A program made the position numbers and the translations under genes. Shown piece after piece: positions 45,142 to 56,380 of a DNA stretch of 64,000 nt. Positions within the stretch are counted from its first letter, which is position 1; each line of letters starts with the position of its first letter. Source of the stretch: Dermacentor variabilis (Eukaryota; Arthropoda; Arachnida; Ixodida; Ixodidae); the NCBI RefSeq assembly GCF_050947875.1, contig NC_134569.1, positions 201,510,627-201,574,626 of the forward strand, written 5' to 3'. Below the pieces are notes generated by a model. The model saw only the letters and a list, made by a program, of their open reading frames with translations, was not told where the DNA came from and ran no database searches.

Positions 45142-45600
45142 ACAGTGCAGCTTCTGCAGGTGAAGCTGCAATGACGACATTGGCACGAAATCCTCGCTTC
45201 ACATTACCCACGAACAAGAATCTTTTGGACGTTCTCGTCGACAATGTTCCTGTGTGCGCGTTGATTGACACCGGGGCGCATGTGTCCATTATGAGTGCTG
45301 GTCTTCGCCGTCGGCTCAAGAAACTTCTGACGCCCGCCGCGAAGTGAGTTGTACAAGTCGCCGACGGAGGGACTGTCGCTATTGTTGGCATGTGCTCTGC
45401 CCGACTCGCCATTGCTGAGAGACACATTGTCGTTCTCTTCACCGTCATCGAGCATTGCCCTCACGAACTCATTCTCGGTCTGGATTTCCTTGCCAATCAT
45501 TCTGCCCTCATTGACTGTTCGGCCGGCTCACTTCGCCTTGACTTGCCTCTTCTTGCCGACCCTGTGGACCCGCCTCCAAGCTGTTTGAGCTGCATGGACT
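45102..45600 (+). pseudogene. Gypsy aspartic protease
   Basis: VCALIDTGAHVSIM places the catalytic DTG at 45267-45275, and HELILGLDFLANH further on is the C-terminal flap-side block. The two halves are in different frames, with a stop at 45345-45347, so the protease is broken once. It would process the Gag-Pol precursor. Confidence 0.8.
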
Positions 45601-45720
45601 TTATTCGCCTACCGCCCCACTCTGCGACACACGTCGACTTATTGTCCTCAGCAGCTGTACCTGACGGTAATTTATGTAGTCGCACCAATTCCGGTAGTTA
45701 CACTTACACGTGGTGTTACC

Positions 45721-46581
45721 GTGCCGCACACTGTGCTGACAATTACTGGCAACCGCACCTGCCTTCCCCTTGTCAATTTCGCGCTAACCGCGCAAGTTCT
45801 GCCTCAGGGGATTTCATTGGCTATAATTAGCGCTTTGCAGGATGATGAGATCGAGCCATTCACAGTGGAAGATCGTCACAGCTCAGCGCATACCGTGATG
45901 TCATCGCACGGTACTGACGTCGACATTGAGAAGATGGTTTCCTCTGACCTTACACCTGCTCAAGCTGAAGCTCTTTGCCGCGTTCTTGAAGGCTATCGCG
46001 ACATTTTTTACTTTGACAATCGACCCTTAGGTCAAACGTCCGTCGTGACCCATCGCATAAACACTGACGATGCGAACCCTATTCTCCGATGTCCATATCG
46101 TGGTTCTGCGTCCGAACGAGCTGTTATCCAGCAGGAAGTCAAAAAGATGCTTGCAAAGGACATTATCGAGCCTTCCTGTAGTCCCTGGGCTTCTCCCGTC
46201 GTACTTGTCAAAAAGAAGGATGGAACGTGGCGTTTTTATATATATTACCGCCACCTGAGCAAAATCACAAAAAAGGACGTGTACCCTTTGCCACGTACTG
46301 ATGACGCTCTAGACTGCCTGTACGGTGCCACCTATTTTTCTTCTGTCGACTTACGGTCCGGCTACTGGCAGATATCCGTCGACGACATGGACCGAGAGAA
46401 GACTGCATTTGTTACCCCTGACGGCCTTTATCAGTTCAAGGTGATGCCTTTCGGTCTCTGTAACGCACCCGCCACCTTCGAACGAATGATGGGCTCCTTG
46501 CTTCAGGGGTTCAAGTGGTCCACCTGTTTGTGCTATCTGGACGACGTCATCGTTTATTCGCCCACTTTGGCACGCACCTAG
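45721..46581 (+). pseudogene. Gypsy reverse transcriptase
   Basis: The 286-codon frame contains SPWASPVVLVKKKDGTWRF, SSVDLRSGYWQI (block A Asp), MPFGLCNAPATFERMM and CYLDDVIVYS with the catalytic YLDD at 46534-46545. It ends prematurely at TAG 46579-46581 because one base is missing just before; the protein continues in the next frame (46560 on). Codons before 45900 link to the protease. Confidence 0.9.
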
Positions 46582-47426
46582 GCCGTCTTTCAGCGATTCT
46601 TGACGTGTTCCGCCGCGCTGGTCTCCAGCTGAACTCGTCAAAATGTCACTTCGCTCGCCGCCAAATCACCGTCCTTGGACACCTCGTGGACGCCCGAGGC
46701 GTGAGACCTGATCCGGACAAAATTCGCGCCGTTACGAACTTCCCTGTTCCGAAGTCTACCAAGGACGTTCGTACTTTCGTAGGGCTGTGCTCTTATTTCC
46801 GACGCTTTGTGAAGGATTTTGCGACCATCGCGCGTCCCCTTACCGATCTCTTGAAGGAAGACGCCCTATTTTCTTGGGGACCTGACCATGCCGCATCTTT
46901 TTCGCAGCTCACTACTCTCCTTACCACGCCTCCATTTCTGGCCCAGTTTGACCCGTCTGCCTCAACGGAAGTTCGAACTGATGCCAGTGGTCACGGCATA
47001 GGAGCAGGGTTAGCACAACACCAGCGTGGACATGATCGTGCTATAGCCTATGCCAGCCGACTTCTATCACCCGCCAAGCGCAATTATTCAATCACAGAGC
47101 GCGAGTGCCTCGCTCTTGTGTGGGCTGCTGCGAAGTTTTGTTCATACTTGTACGGACGCCCCTTCTGTGTCATCACTGATCACCACGCGCTCTGCTGGCT
47201 ATCCTCGCTTAAGGACCCCACGGGACGACCTGCTCTCTGGGCGTTACACCTGCAAGAATATACCTTCTCCATGGTATATAAGACGGGACACTTGCACCAG
47301 GATGCCGATTGTTGGTCCCGCTACCCCGTCGGCGAACCGGCTGATGCTGACGCCATCGTTTGCGTTTTCACTCTGTCCCAGCTGCTTGAAATCGGCAACG
47401 AGCAACACCGCTATCCTTCATTATGA
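46560..47426 (+). pseudogene. Gypsy RT thumb and RNase H
   Basis: Continues RT as GTHLGRLSAILDVFRRAGL, SSKCHFARRQITVLGHLV and FVGLCSYFRRFV. RNase H follows: VRTDASGHGIGAGLAQ (first Asp), YSITERECLALVWA (Glu) and ITDHHALCWL (Asp). It stops at 47424-47426. This is the standard Ty3/Gypsy pol order. Confidence 0.9.
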
Positions 47427-47474
47427 GCCCTCATCGACCATCTGGAGTCAACGCCTGGCGACGTCTCTCACCGG

Positions 47475-48640
47475 ATGTTTCTCCTTAAGGAGGGGACATT
47501 ATACCGCCGCAATCTCGATCCACACGGCTTCGACCTTCTGCTCGTAATTCAATCGCACCTGCGTTCGACTGTCCTCCAACAACTTCACCACGCTCCCTTG
47601 GCTGGACACTTGGGCGTCTCGCGCACATACGACCGTGTACGACGTCGATACTTTGGCCGGGTCTCGCCCGCTCCGTGTGGCGCTACGTTGCAGCTTGTGA
47701 GCCCTGTCAGCGCCGCAAGAAGCCCTCCACACCTCCAACTGGATGTCTCCAGCCGATCGACATCCCACCGGAACCCTTTTCCGTGTTGGTCTAGACATGC
47801 TTGGACCGTTTCCTCTCTCGGGCTCCGGAAACAAACGGGTCGCCGTCGCTACCGATTACGCTACGCGGTACGCAATCACCAGAGCCCTTCCGACAAGTTG
47901 TGCTACTGACGTTGCTGACTTTTTGCTCTATGACATCATTTTAGTGCACGGTGCTCCGCGCCAATTACTCACTGACCGTGGCCGCAGCTTTCTGTCGGCA
48001 GTCGTCGAAGACATCCTCCGCTCCTGCTCGACAAAGCACAAGTTCAGCACGTCCTACCACCCACAGACCAACGGCCTCACGGAGCGCCACAACCGGACCA
48101 TCGCCGACATGCTTTCGAAGTACGTTGCGACCGACCACCACGACTCGGATCTTCACTTACCATATGGGACGTGCGCGTATAATTCATCGCGTCACGACAC
48201 CGCCGGCTATTCACCATTTTATCGCCTATATGGCCGAGAACCCGCGTTGCCCTTAGACACTTTGTTGCCCTCTGCCACACGTTCAGCCACTGAATAGGCC
48301 CGCGACGCGATCGCACACGCCGACTACGCGCGCCGGCTCGCCCGCACCCGCCTCGAGGCCTCACGGGAGCATCAGAGACGCCTCTATGATTGCGACCATC
48401 GCGACGTGCACTTTACTCCGCGTTCTCTGGTGCTTCTCTGGTCAGCCATTCGACGTGTGGGCCTTTCCGAAAAGCTGCTGTCACGCTACACTGGCCCATA
48501 CCGTGTAGTGCGACAAGTGACCGATGTCACGTATGAAGTCGTCCCCGCCGACCTCTCAGCGTCATCGTCGGCTGCAAGTGACATCGTTCACGTGGCGAGA
48601 CTAAAGCCGTACCATACACCTTTCACCGCGGATGTGTAGA
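47475..48640 (+). pseudogene. Gypsy integrase
   Basis: The N-terminal HH part of the zinc finger (LHHAPLAGHLGVSRTYDRVR) lies near 47580-47640. A frameshift leads to the catalytic core at 47743-48297, with GLDMLGPFPLS, LLTDRGRSF and NGLTERHNRT as D, D and E blocks. After TAG 48295-48297 and another shift comes a GPYRVVRQV segment (GPY/F domain, about 48490-48620) ending HVARLKPYH. Integrase would insert the cDNA. Three frame breaks inactivate it. Confidence 0.85.
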
Positions 48641-48677
48641 TTAAGCACCGGGACGGTGCTTCTACTGCCGGGGGTGA

Positions 48678-48823
48678 TGTTACGAAACAGCCACCACAGT
48701 GTGGCTGCACTGAAGGGGAGGAAGACGACGTGGACCCGCTTGATATAGCGTCGCCATTTTGGCCTTCCGTTAGCTTCCTCGAAATAAATTGTATATAGCA
48801 TTGGGCTACAGCTACACGTAACA
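48678..48823 (+). repeat. Gypsy 3' LTR
   Basis: 146 bp, TGTTACG to CGTAACA, followed by ATAT. It differs from the 5' LTR at about four positions counted by eye. Confidence 0.95.
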
Positions 48824-49479
48824 ATATCTTACGCCAAATCAGTGGTTCTGCCTTTCACAAGGAAAAAGGTTAGAAATTTTGGTCTTTCAACAGACGGCCA
48901 TGAGATCTAGCTGGTTCGGAAACATCGTTTTCTCGGCGTGATTTTAGATCACCAGCTTGGATGGACTCATCATTTGACCGCCCTGGAGGACCTAATTAGT
49001 TTTATTATAAGTGTTCTCCGCAGAATTGCAGGCACGAAGTGGTTTGGAACAACTGCATCCCTGCTTCACGTCCACTCAGCACTTGGCGTCAGAGAATTGC
49101 TTACTCCGCCCCTATATTGCACAAATTATCTGTCACGTCCCTCCATCGGCTGCAGCTGTTGCAGGCTTGGAGTTTACGAGTGTGCCTAGGAGTCTCGCAA
49201 GTTACATCGAGTCACCTCACTAATGCAGAAGCGCGAGAACCGCCTTTCACGGTGATTCGCAGCCTGGAAACATGCCGACATCTGTTCGGAATTTCTACTC
49301 AGCATTCTGCACATCCCCTTCTCTGTCTGGCAGGGAACCGTCCGGGTGCACAGATACACGCCTTGTTCGAAGAGCATAAAGCACGACTCGCACGATCACT
49401 TCTTTTGGCACTCAGACCTCTGCTACCCACCATGGCTTCTGCAAGCGCCGAATATAGAAACGTCGATCGAAGGGCTTAA

Positions 49480-50445
49480 AAATAAAAGTGACGTTTCCGC
49501 ATTAGCAGCAAAACAATTAGCGTTAAATCACCTATTTGACAAGTACCATGAATCTATTTACGTCTACACGGACGGTTCTGTAATAAAAAAAGTGCGACTG
49601 CAGCTTATGTTATGCCAACTTTAGAGGTAGAGTACGGCTGTCGACTAGGACACACGTCGTCACCAACAATAGTGTAATTAGTGGCAATTCTCCAAGCAAG
49701 TCATTTTATCATAAGATATCAGACACCAACAGAGTGAGTAATATCCACGGACTCCTTATCGGCTTTAGCGTGTCTTGAAAATATCGATGACAGGTAACCA
49801 CACCCACGAATAACATACGCTGTACTGAACAGTTTAACTCAGGCTAATGAAAGGAAACATGAAGTGATATTACAGTGGGTCCCGGGCCATGCTGGCATAT
49901 CAGGCAACGAACTAGCGGACTCATTGGCAAAATGGGCCCGTAAAGATGCAGAAATTCAACTCACCCCTTTACCACCAATGGACACAAAACGGATATTGGG
50001 AGCACCAAAGACAGAGTTGTGTATGTCAACATGGTTTAATGAAAACACTAAGGAATCACTCCTTTGCGAAGTGGACTCTCAACTCAAATACCAGCTGGAT
50101 GTACAACTTTCTAAAAGTACCGAGACACTGATTCATCGACTGCGCCTTGAGACAACATACACCACACATTTCCTATATCGCATCAAACGGGCTCCTTCCC
50201 CGGCTTGCTCCTGCGGCCACGACGATGAGGATGTTCGCCGTCGACTCCTTGAATGCCCCATATATGAGATGCAAAGACGGCAGCTAAAGCAAGAGCTACA
50301 CTCCATTGGTCTTCACCGGGCTTTCTCTTTCGCAAAATTGCTGGGCCTATGGCCATCGAAAATAGCACAGCGAAAAGCATTGAACGCACTTGAACATTTT
50401 TATGAAGAAACAGGCATCCTTAACAAATACAAGGTATTGCACTGA
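49480..50445 (+). pseudogene. LINE RNase H and C-terminal finger
   Basis: SIYVYTDGSVI (first catalytic Asp) near 49555-49590 is followed by a frameshifted stretch. Then from 49864 comes ILQWVPGHAGISGNELADSL, the last RNase H block. The C-terminal part has IHRLRLETTYTTHFLYRI and CSCGHDDEDVRRRLLECP, a decayed CxC...C finger. It ends at 50443-50445 and belongs to the LINE whose RT is cut by the Gypsy element. Confidence 0.85.
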
Positions 50446-50963
50446 ATAATCACACTATGTTACTATAACGTTTTTCCATTATTTGTAATTATTAGTGCTC
50501 GTATATTACGTGTTATACATTTTCTTATTTATTTTCCTTTTTGTGCGTGAATTATTTGAACACTGTGTCATTCCTCATCTGTTTATATGCTCATCGAACT
50601 CTACATCACGACCGTTTGTGTGTGTTTGTGATTTTGGTCACGAACTCATTGTGGTGCAACTTGCATTTGACTTTTATACTGTTATGTTCATGTGCGTATA
50701 GGACTGTGCTGTGTATTTCTGACCGTATGAAGTGATTTATTTTCATTTTCCTACTTATTTTTTATATTGTTTCCGCTATGAGAAAAAGAAATAGCCGTCA
50801 CCATTATTAAGTGACTACGTCTCTTTCTTTTATTTTCATTTCAATAAAAAAAACAGATAAAGCGGACCAGGCAGTATATCAGGCTAAATGCGCTCTTCAC
50901 GTGGTTTTCAGCGAGCATGTCACATGTTCGCTTTTTCTTTTCGTATTTCGCAGGCTTTCTTAA

Positions 50964-53064
50964 AGGGAAGCTGGAAGCTTTTCCAGAAAAAACGAGTGAA
51001 GAGCAGTACGCCGTGGTTTTCAACCCTCTGAATTCGAATATCGCATCGAAATTGAGCGAAAGAAAGCGCGAACATATTTTATTTCGACGAAAAGTGCAGC
51101 AGCAGACACGCCCAGCTCGCGCGCCTCGTTTCCGCCTGTGATTGGTCGGGCTCCTCGTGACGTCAACAATAGTGTTCGTCCGGACCGACTGCTGCCGCTA
51201 CACATGAAGCACGGTGCGAGGTAGTTTGGTGCTGTTTTGCTGATACGATCATGGAAAATTTTGAGAGCTTGCGTTTTTCTGAGGAGTTCGGCGTTAAGAC
51301 CAAACTCCACGAGAGCGATTTTGCGCGCGACGGTGACGGGCGACGGCTTCGAGCGACAAAACGGGCCGTCGCTTGAACAGATCGCTCGGTGTTGTCACTC
51401 GATCGCTCGTTTCTAGAAATCTAGAACTCGTCGCTTGTCGTCCGGAAGTACTATGAGCGACTAGCCAATAGTGCAAAGCCGGAATTGGATGTACATAACT
51501 CAAATACTACTGTCAGTCGCACGGAACGAGCAAACTATTGAATTTTACACGTGCAAGAATAAGAACCTAGTGCAAGACCTTCAGAAATATTTTATGCTCC
51601 TTTTTCAGTAACATACATCAACTTAAATTGATAAAGCAAATGTCACGCTAGTTTCTGCGCGTATATTGCTGTCTTCATACCGGGAAGCCGTCGCTCAAAG
51701 CCGTCGCTCGCGTGGAGTTTGGCTTGCAGGCGGCGAGTGAACGCGACAGCCATCGCCTCGCTTGTCGCGCTGTCGCTGTCGCGTTGCAAGATCAGTTGTG
51801 GGGGGTTTATACTTTACTCCCTACATGTACGAGGCGATTGCGAAGAGCCGGCCTCTCCAAGAAGCAAAAAATGCTGGTGGAAGCACTGCTTTTCACGCGA
51901 ACGAAGGCGAAGTGTTGGCATCTCCTTGTGTTGGAAATGTCCTTTGGCGAGTATGTTTTTTGCTAAGCTGCATTCAGAGTTCCAGTGAGTACGTTTCCGG
52001 GGCAAACAACTGTAGTGTTATATTCCTGCATGCCTCCTCGTAGAACGTAAGCTGTGATGCGAGCTTCGGCATTTGTGCGCTACCCCAAAGCTGTCGGCAA
52101 TCTACACAGACGGGTTAAACGCGGGAAAAGTTTAGCGGCTGTTGTAGCACGTGTAGTATAGAACCTTCATCAGCGCGCCATCCGCACGCTACTCGTAACC
52201 AGCGAATTCTGTCGGCTACGTGAGATGGTCGGTTTCTTATGTGTGCGAGAGAAGGGGGAGCGCAGCGTCCTGGCGTGAGCAGGCTTTCCAACACATGCAA
52301 ACTTTACGCTTGCACTGCGTTATGGTAGCTGCATGCAGGCTGTTTCACAACACACATGCGAATAGAAAATTCGCAGCGTTTGGCGATGAAACCTGCGTCA
52401 AGGGTGGGAGATAAACATGCACCTTCCGTTCAGCGTGCTAGCACGAAGGAGAACCCAAACCACGCATTATTGATAAACTCCGGTAGTAATCGTCACGGAA
52501 ATGGTTAGAGCACAACACTGTTGTTCTTGAGCGCTTGACGTTGTTTAGCTTCACAGCAGCCTCCCACTTAGCTGAAAGCTTCTTGTCTTGCAGGAACTAA
52601 TGGAACATCGGAACATCGTCGCGGCCGCTGGTGTTCGTGCAAGCGTAGGCTGCACAGAACACCGGCATGGTCGGCCTACAAGTTCAATTGATGCTCCGCT
52701 CGTCAACTACCACTCCTATATACACACAAACAAAGGAATGTAGGGTCGAGCGCAGCAGATTAGAACGGCACGCACGCAGAAATAAGCCCGGTCGGGCACG
52801 TTCGCGGAGACTGCGAAGGAACGGAACACCAGTGCTGAAGTCACTATATGTATACGCCGCGGTAGCCGGTCTCCGCTCGCATCGTCAGCGTCAACAGCAG
52901 CGCGCGGCGCTCGACGGGGGGCGGAGCTACAGCGCAATTTTAACCGACGATTGCGTCGCTAAGTGAAAAATCCCCCCCCCCCAAATTTTACCTGCATGGT
53001 TTATAAGGTTCCCGCATCCGTATATGAGCGTCTTATTGAATTCGACAGACTCTTCAGCTTCCCT
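50964..53064 (+). mobile_element. Kolobok-like TTAA transposon, copy C
   Basis: The 2101-bp element runs from AGGGAAGCTGGA to TTCAGCTTCCCT, with TTAA at 50960-50963 and 53065-53068. It has the same layout as copy B without the 1.38-kb insert of copy A, and its THAP exon lies on the minus strand (52668-52438). Its left end lies about 110 bp beyond the A-rich 3' end of the RNase H LINE. No transposase core was recognised. Confidence 0.85.
52438..52668 (-). pseudogene. THAP-domain exon of transposon copy C
   Basis: The ATG at 52668 starts MPVFCAAYACTNTSGRDD. It has the same C-X4-C, Trp, and VLCSNHF (C-X2-H) landmarks as copies A and B, the same TAG at codon 24, and a final TAG at 52440-52438 (77 codons). 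Private changes (KLNNVK for KRNNFK) show independent decay after the copies separated. Confidence 0.75.
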
Positions 53065-53229
53065 TTAAGGACGCAGAAGAAATTATGTTCAAGTAGGAAA
53101 TTCGTTGCTGCTGAATTAGGTGTTTACTATAGAACGCTCTACAACTTTCTTATTAGAAACGTTGCCCTAAATTTAAGATTGGCGAAGTCGGTGAAATAAT
53201 ATAGACTAATCAGGCAATTAGCAAAATAA

Positions 53230-53461
53230 ATTCTGGTGTTTTGCGTGCTAAAATCCCTATGTGATTATGAAGCACGGCGTGGTGGGGGACTCCGGATTAA
53301 TTTGGATCACTCGGGGCTCTTTAACGTGCACGCCATGTAAAGCGCCCCGTAGTTTTTGCATTCCGCCGCCACAGAAATGCCGCCGTCGCGGTCATAATTT
53401 GATACCGCGCCCTCGGGCTTAGCAGCGCCACACCCTGTCCACTACGCCACCATGGCGGGTA
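53230..53461 (-). mobile_element. Ruka-type SINE, old copy
   Basis: Minus strand: cccgccatggtggcgtagtgg (A box), a decayed B box, a gcggcggcatttctgtgg core and a tail with gcacgcaaaacacc. CAATTAGCAAAATAA and CAATTATGGAAATAA flank it as a diverged 15-bp target duplication. Confidence 0.8.
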
Positions 53462-54185
53462 CAATTATGGAAATAAGCTGAATGCAAAATTTAGCGCGAC
53501 TTGTCCCGTACAACAGTTGATAATACGTATTTGGTCATATCCTCCTAGAGTACTTCGGCATTATTTTAACGCTCGGCTAAAGCTAGCCTGGGCACCCTGT
53601 ATACAATACAAGCACTGTAAGCGTTGGCACACACGTCGTTCTTTAGAACTGACTACGAAGACCAAATCATTGTAAAGAGCGTGCCTAGGTTTCTGAACTC
53701 ATGCCTTGACTTTAGTCTTGACGTGCAGACGCCGACCCCAGCGGAGCTCCCTCTCTTGTTAAACCCTCCGTTATCCATCCTACCCGGTATTTCTCACTGG
53801 GATTAGGAATTGCGTGTCAGTGGACCTTATCACTTTCTTCCTTGTTTCTATAGCTCTGTGATATATGTTAGACTGCTCATGTTTGTTCAACTCAATACAC
53901 CGTGCTGCCTTTGCAGCAGTTGAGGTCCATCCGATCTTCGCCACAGCAGCTTTTTCGTCGGCCTCTTCCGTTCTTTTCTTTTTTTGTAATTTGACTGATA
54001 TCAATAAACGAAAAAGATGGCAAGACAATATCTGCAATATGGAGCGCGGGATTGGGATTGAGAGTGCTCACAATAATCGGCATGCGTGAAACCTCTACGG
54101 TGATATTATAGCGTGAGCACAAAGCATAAAAAAGTGGTTATATATACACCCTCAGACTCTAGTTTTGGTTCACACCAAGAGGGTG
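53462..54185. other. Unassigned stretch
   Basis: Short frames only; no motif recognised. Confidence 0.3.
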
Positions 54186-54194
54186 AAAAACACA

Positions 54195-54429
54195 TACCCG
54201 CCGTGGTTGTTCAGTGGCTATGGTGTTGGGCTGCTGAGCACGAGGTCGCGGGCTCGAATCCCGGCCACGGCGGCCCCATTTAGATGAGGGCGAAATGCGA
54301 AAACACCCGTGTACTTAGATTTAAGTGCACGTTAAAGAACCCCAGGCGGTCGAAATTTCCGGAGTCCTCCACTACGGCGTGCCTCATAATGAGAAAGTGG
54401 TTTTGGCACGTAAAACCCCATAATTAAAA
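54195..54429 (+). mobile_element. Ruka-type SINE, best-preserved copy
   Basis: Complete: cccgccgtggttgttcagtgg (A box), gcgggctcgaatcccgg (B box), core, acttagatttaagtgcacg and ccccataattaaaa end. AAAAACACA flanks it at 54186-54194 and 54430-54438. It is the most intact copy in the window and a good reference for the others. Confidence 0.92.
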
Positions 54430-54438
54430 AAAAACACA

Positions 54439-55448
54439 GACACAAGGTGTGGTGTTGATCTCTGTCTAGGTGTCAGCGTTTATCGCGCTCTTGATTTTGA
54501 CAATGCGATACCAACAAGTCCAAGCATCCGATATAGTGCTCGTGATTCTTTGATGCCTTTGCAGCGCTGTGTGGTTGCGTTATAATTCCACCATATTCAC
54601 CTACCATACTTACTGAGCCATTGATTATATTATAGGGAGTCTCGTGTGATAAAATAATACTGGTAGGTTCATTTTCATTCATGGAATCGTACGATATTAA
54701 GGTTCACACAACTTCACCGAAACTTTCGTAACCTTTCTTTTTTTCAAAAAGTATACACACCAGCATCACTTCTTAAACAGTCTTTGCTTCACATTTTTAC
54801 ATGCATTTGAAAGCCGTCACACGTCATAATAGCAGATCTATCTTGATGTGCCTATGTACCGGGATAGCTTAATAAATCGCGTTATACCTAAGCTTTTCCT
54901 TGATAAACTTAGACTTCTACGCTTGTACCTTGAAATATTATTTTTAATGTACCTTCCCATTTTCTCTCGGGAATTTTGTTTTATGGCAATTGATCGCATT
55001 TGCGGCTCCTGCTGCTCGAATATGAAGAAACTTAGAAGCGTTGTGACACGAAAGTATACCTGAAGGCTTGGAACTCAACTAAAATGAAAATAAAAATAAA
55101 GAGTGCGAGGAACCGATGATCCGGATATTGGTAAGGCGCATGAAACCGACAGACGATAAAGCCACGCGCACGTCACATGAACATTCTGGGTTCGACTCCA
55201 ACCCGAGGCAAAAATTACCTGTTCCTCCATTTTCATTTCTATGTTCTGTTATTTAAGTATGAGATATTTATAGTAAATTTAACTAGGTATCATTTATAAA
55301 TGTCTACCGAGTTCAATGAAAATAAAAAAAGTTGATGGTCCCTTTAGTTTATACTAAAGATAATGAAGGCGAAAGCCTGCGCACTCACAAGACATTAATA
55401 AAATTACTTGACATTTTAATTCAAATGCGTTGTTACTTTTTGTTGTTT
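54439..55448. other. Unassigned AT-rich stretch
   Basis: No gene or element recognised. 55140-55220 has a decayed ggttcgactccaacc motif that looks like a B box and may start the tandem repeat that follows. Confidence 0.3.
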
Positions 55449-55930
55449 TCTCCCATCAAAAGATCGTGGGTACGAGTTCCTTAGTTAACTATAATTTACA
55501 CAAGTGTAACTTCATTAACTTCGTTGTAAATACCACAAAATGTCGTGGGTTCAATTATCAATGGTGGCACCATCAATTTTGGTACCATTGAATTTCGGTC
55601 CCACCAAAGGTCGATGACTGGACGTCTGTCAAAGGTCGTGTGTTCGAGTTCCTTATTTAAGTATATCTTAATTAACGTCGCTTTAATTAATACCAAAGGT
55701 TGTGGGTTCGATCATCAGTGGTGGCACTATAAATTTTCATGCCATTCAATTTTGGTCCCATCAAAGGCCGAGGTTTCGACTCCCGCCAAAAGGTCGTGAG
55801 TTCGAGTGTCTTAGTTAACTTTGCCTTAATTAAAGCCAAAGGTCGAGGGTTCGACTCCCACCAAGCGGTCGTGGGTGGCACCATTAATTTTGGTGCTATT
55901 GAACTTTAGTACCATAATGTCCGACGGTCA
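55449..55930. repeat. Tandem repeat, unit about 165 bp, with B-box-like motifs
   Basis: Three imperfect units begin near 55449, 55618 and 55789 with the shared text caaaggtcgtg-gttcgagt-ccttagttaa. Each continues through a ttaatta stretch to ggtcgtgggttcgac and a ggtggcacca-taattttggt block. The ggttcga/gttcgac motifs resemble RNA polymerase III B boxes. Copies differ strongly, so the array is old. Confidence 0.7.
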
Positions 55931-56376
55931 ATTTTTCTATAACGCCGGACGACAGATTTTTCGACTCATAAAGACCTTAAGGCTTTCGTTGACTTCAATG
56001 AGCGCTAGCCTCTTTCTTTCATTCTGTAATTTTCAAATGGGTGGGCGGGTGTCTTCTTTAGGAGGCAATTGCTAGTTTGCTTCTCTTTCTCTGTGTGCAT
56101 GTCTGGTGTTTATAAGTGTTTATATGATTAATAATAAAAGGGCCAATTGTCTGTGAAAACAGCCTCTTCGAGAAGGGCCCGGTGGAGAGGCCAACACATC
56201 CCGCCTTTACGCGACTTCGGTTTTGAGATATCACCCACTTATTTTTCAGAATAACCTCGCCAGCGCACGATTCGCATCAGCGCCGTCCATTCCCCGCTGT
56301 AGTAAACTCCTCAGTTGATGAGAAAGTGCGGTACAACCCCGAAACGTTGCGCATAGGAGAGTTTTCTAACTATTCG
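55931..56376. other. Unassigned stretch
   Basis: Contains aataataaaagg near 56132. 56320-56376 may belong to an older element in which the following LTR landed; I cannot identify it. Confidence 0.3.
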
Positions 56377-56380
56377 ACCT

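Larger units (their letters stand above)
43747..48823 (+). mobile_element. Gypsy LTR retrotransposon, complete but decayed
   Basis: The 5077-bp element has 146-bp LTRs (TGYTACG...CGTAACA), a gag region, a zinc knuckle, then protease, RT, RNase H and integrase in the Ty3/Gypsy order. The 4-bp duplication is ATAG/ATAT (43743-43746, 48824-48827). A TGG-starting primer-binding candidate lies at 43899 and a purine-rich tract (ccgggggtga) precedes the 3' LTR. The LTRs differ at about four positions by eye. Several frameshifts break gag and pol. No envelope-like frame lies between integrase and the 3' LTR, so it is a retrotransposon rather than an enveloped retrovirus. Confidence 0.9.
43403..50855 (+). 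mobile_element. RNase H LINE split by a Gypsy element
   Basis: 43403-43742 encodes RT blocks (INKGVPQGRVLSPLLFNAAI and STYADDICTW). The Gypsy element at 43747-48823 interrupts it. From 48828 the LINE continues with ISYAKSVVLPFTRKK and HRFLGVILDHQLGWTHHL, then the RNase H region and a stop at 50443-50445. A 3' UTR ends with aataaaaaaaa near 50842-50852. The empty site reads GMKISYAKS in frame. It is 5'-truncated before RT block B and has frameshifts in the RNase H part. RNase H after RT places it in the I/Jockey group. Confidence 0.8.

Noticed and set aside
48297..48677. Envelope gene of the Gypsy element
   Set aside because: The space holds only the integrase GPY/F segment and a purine tract; no signal peptide or membrane segment.
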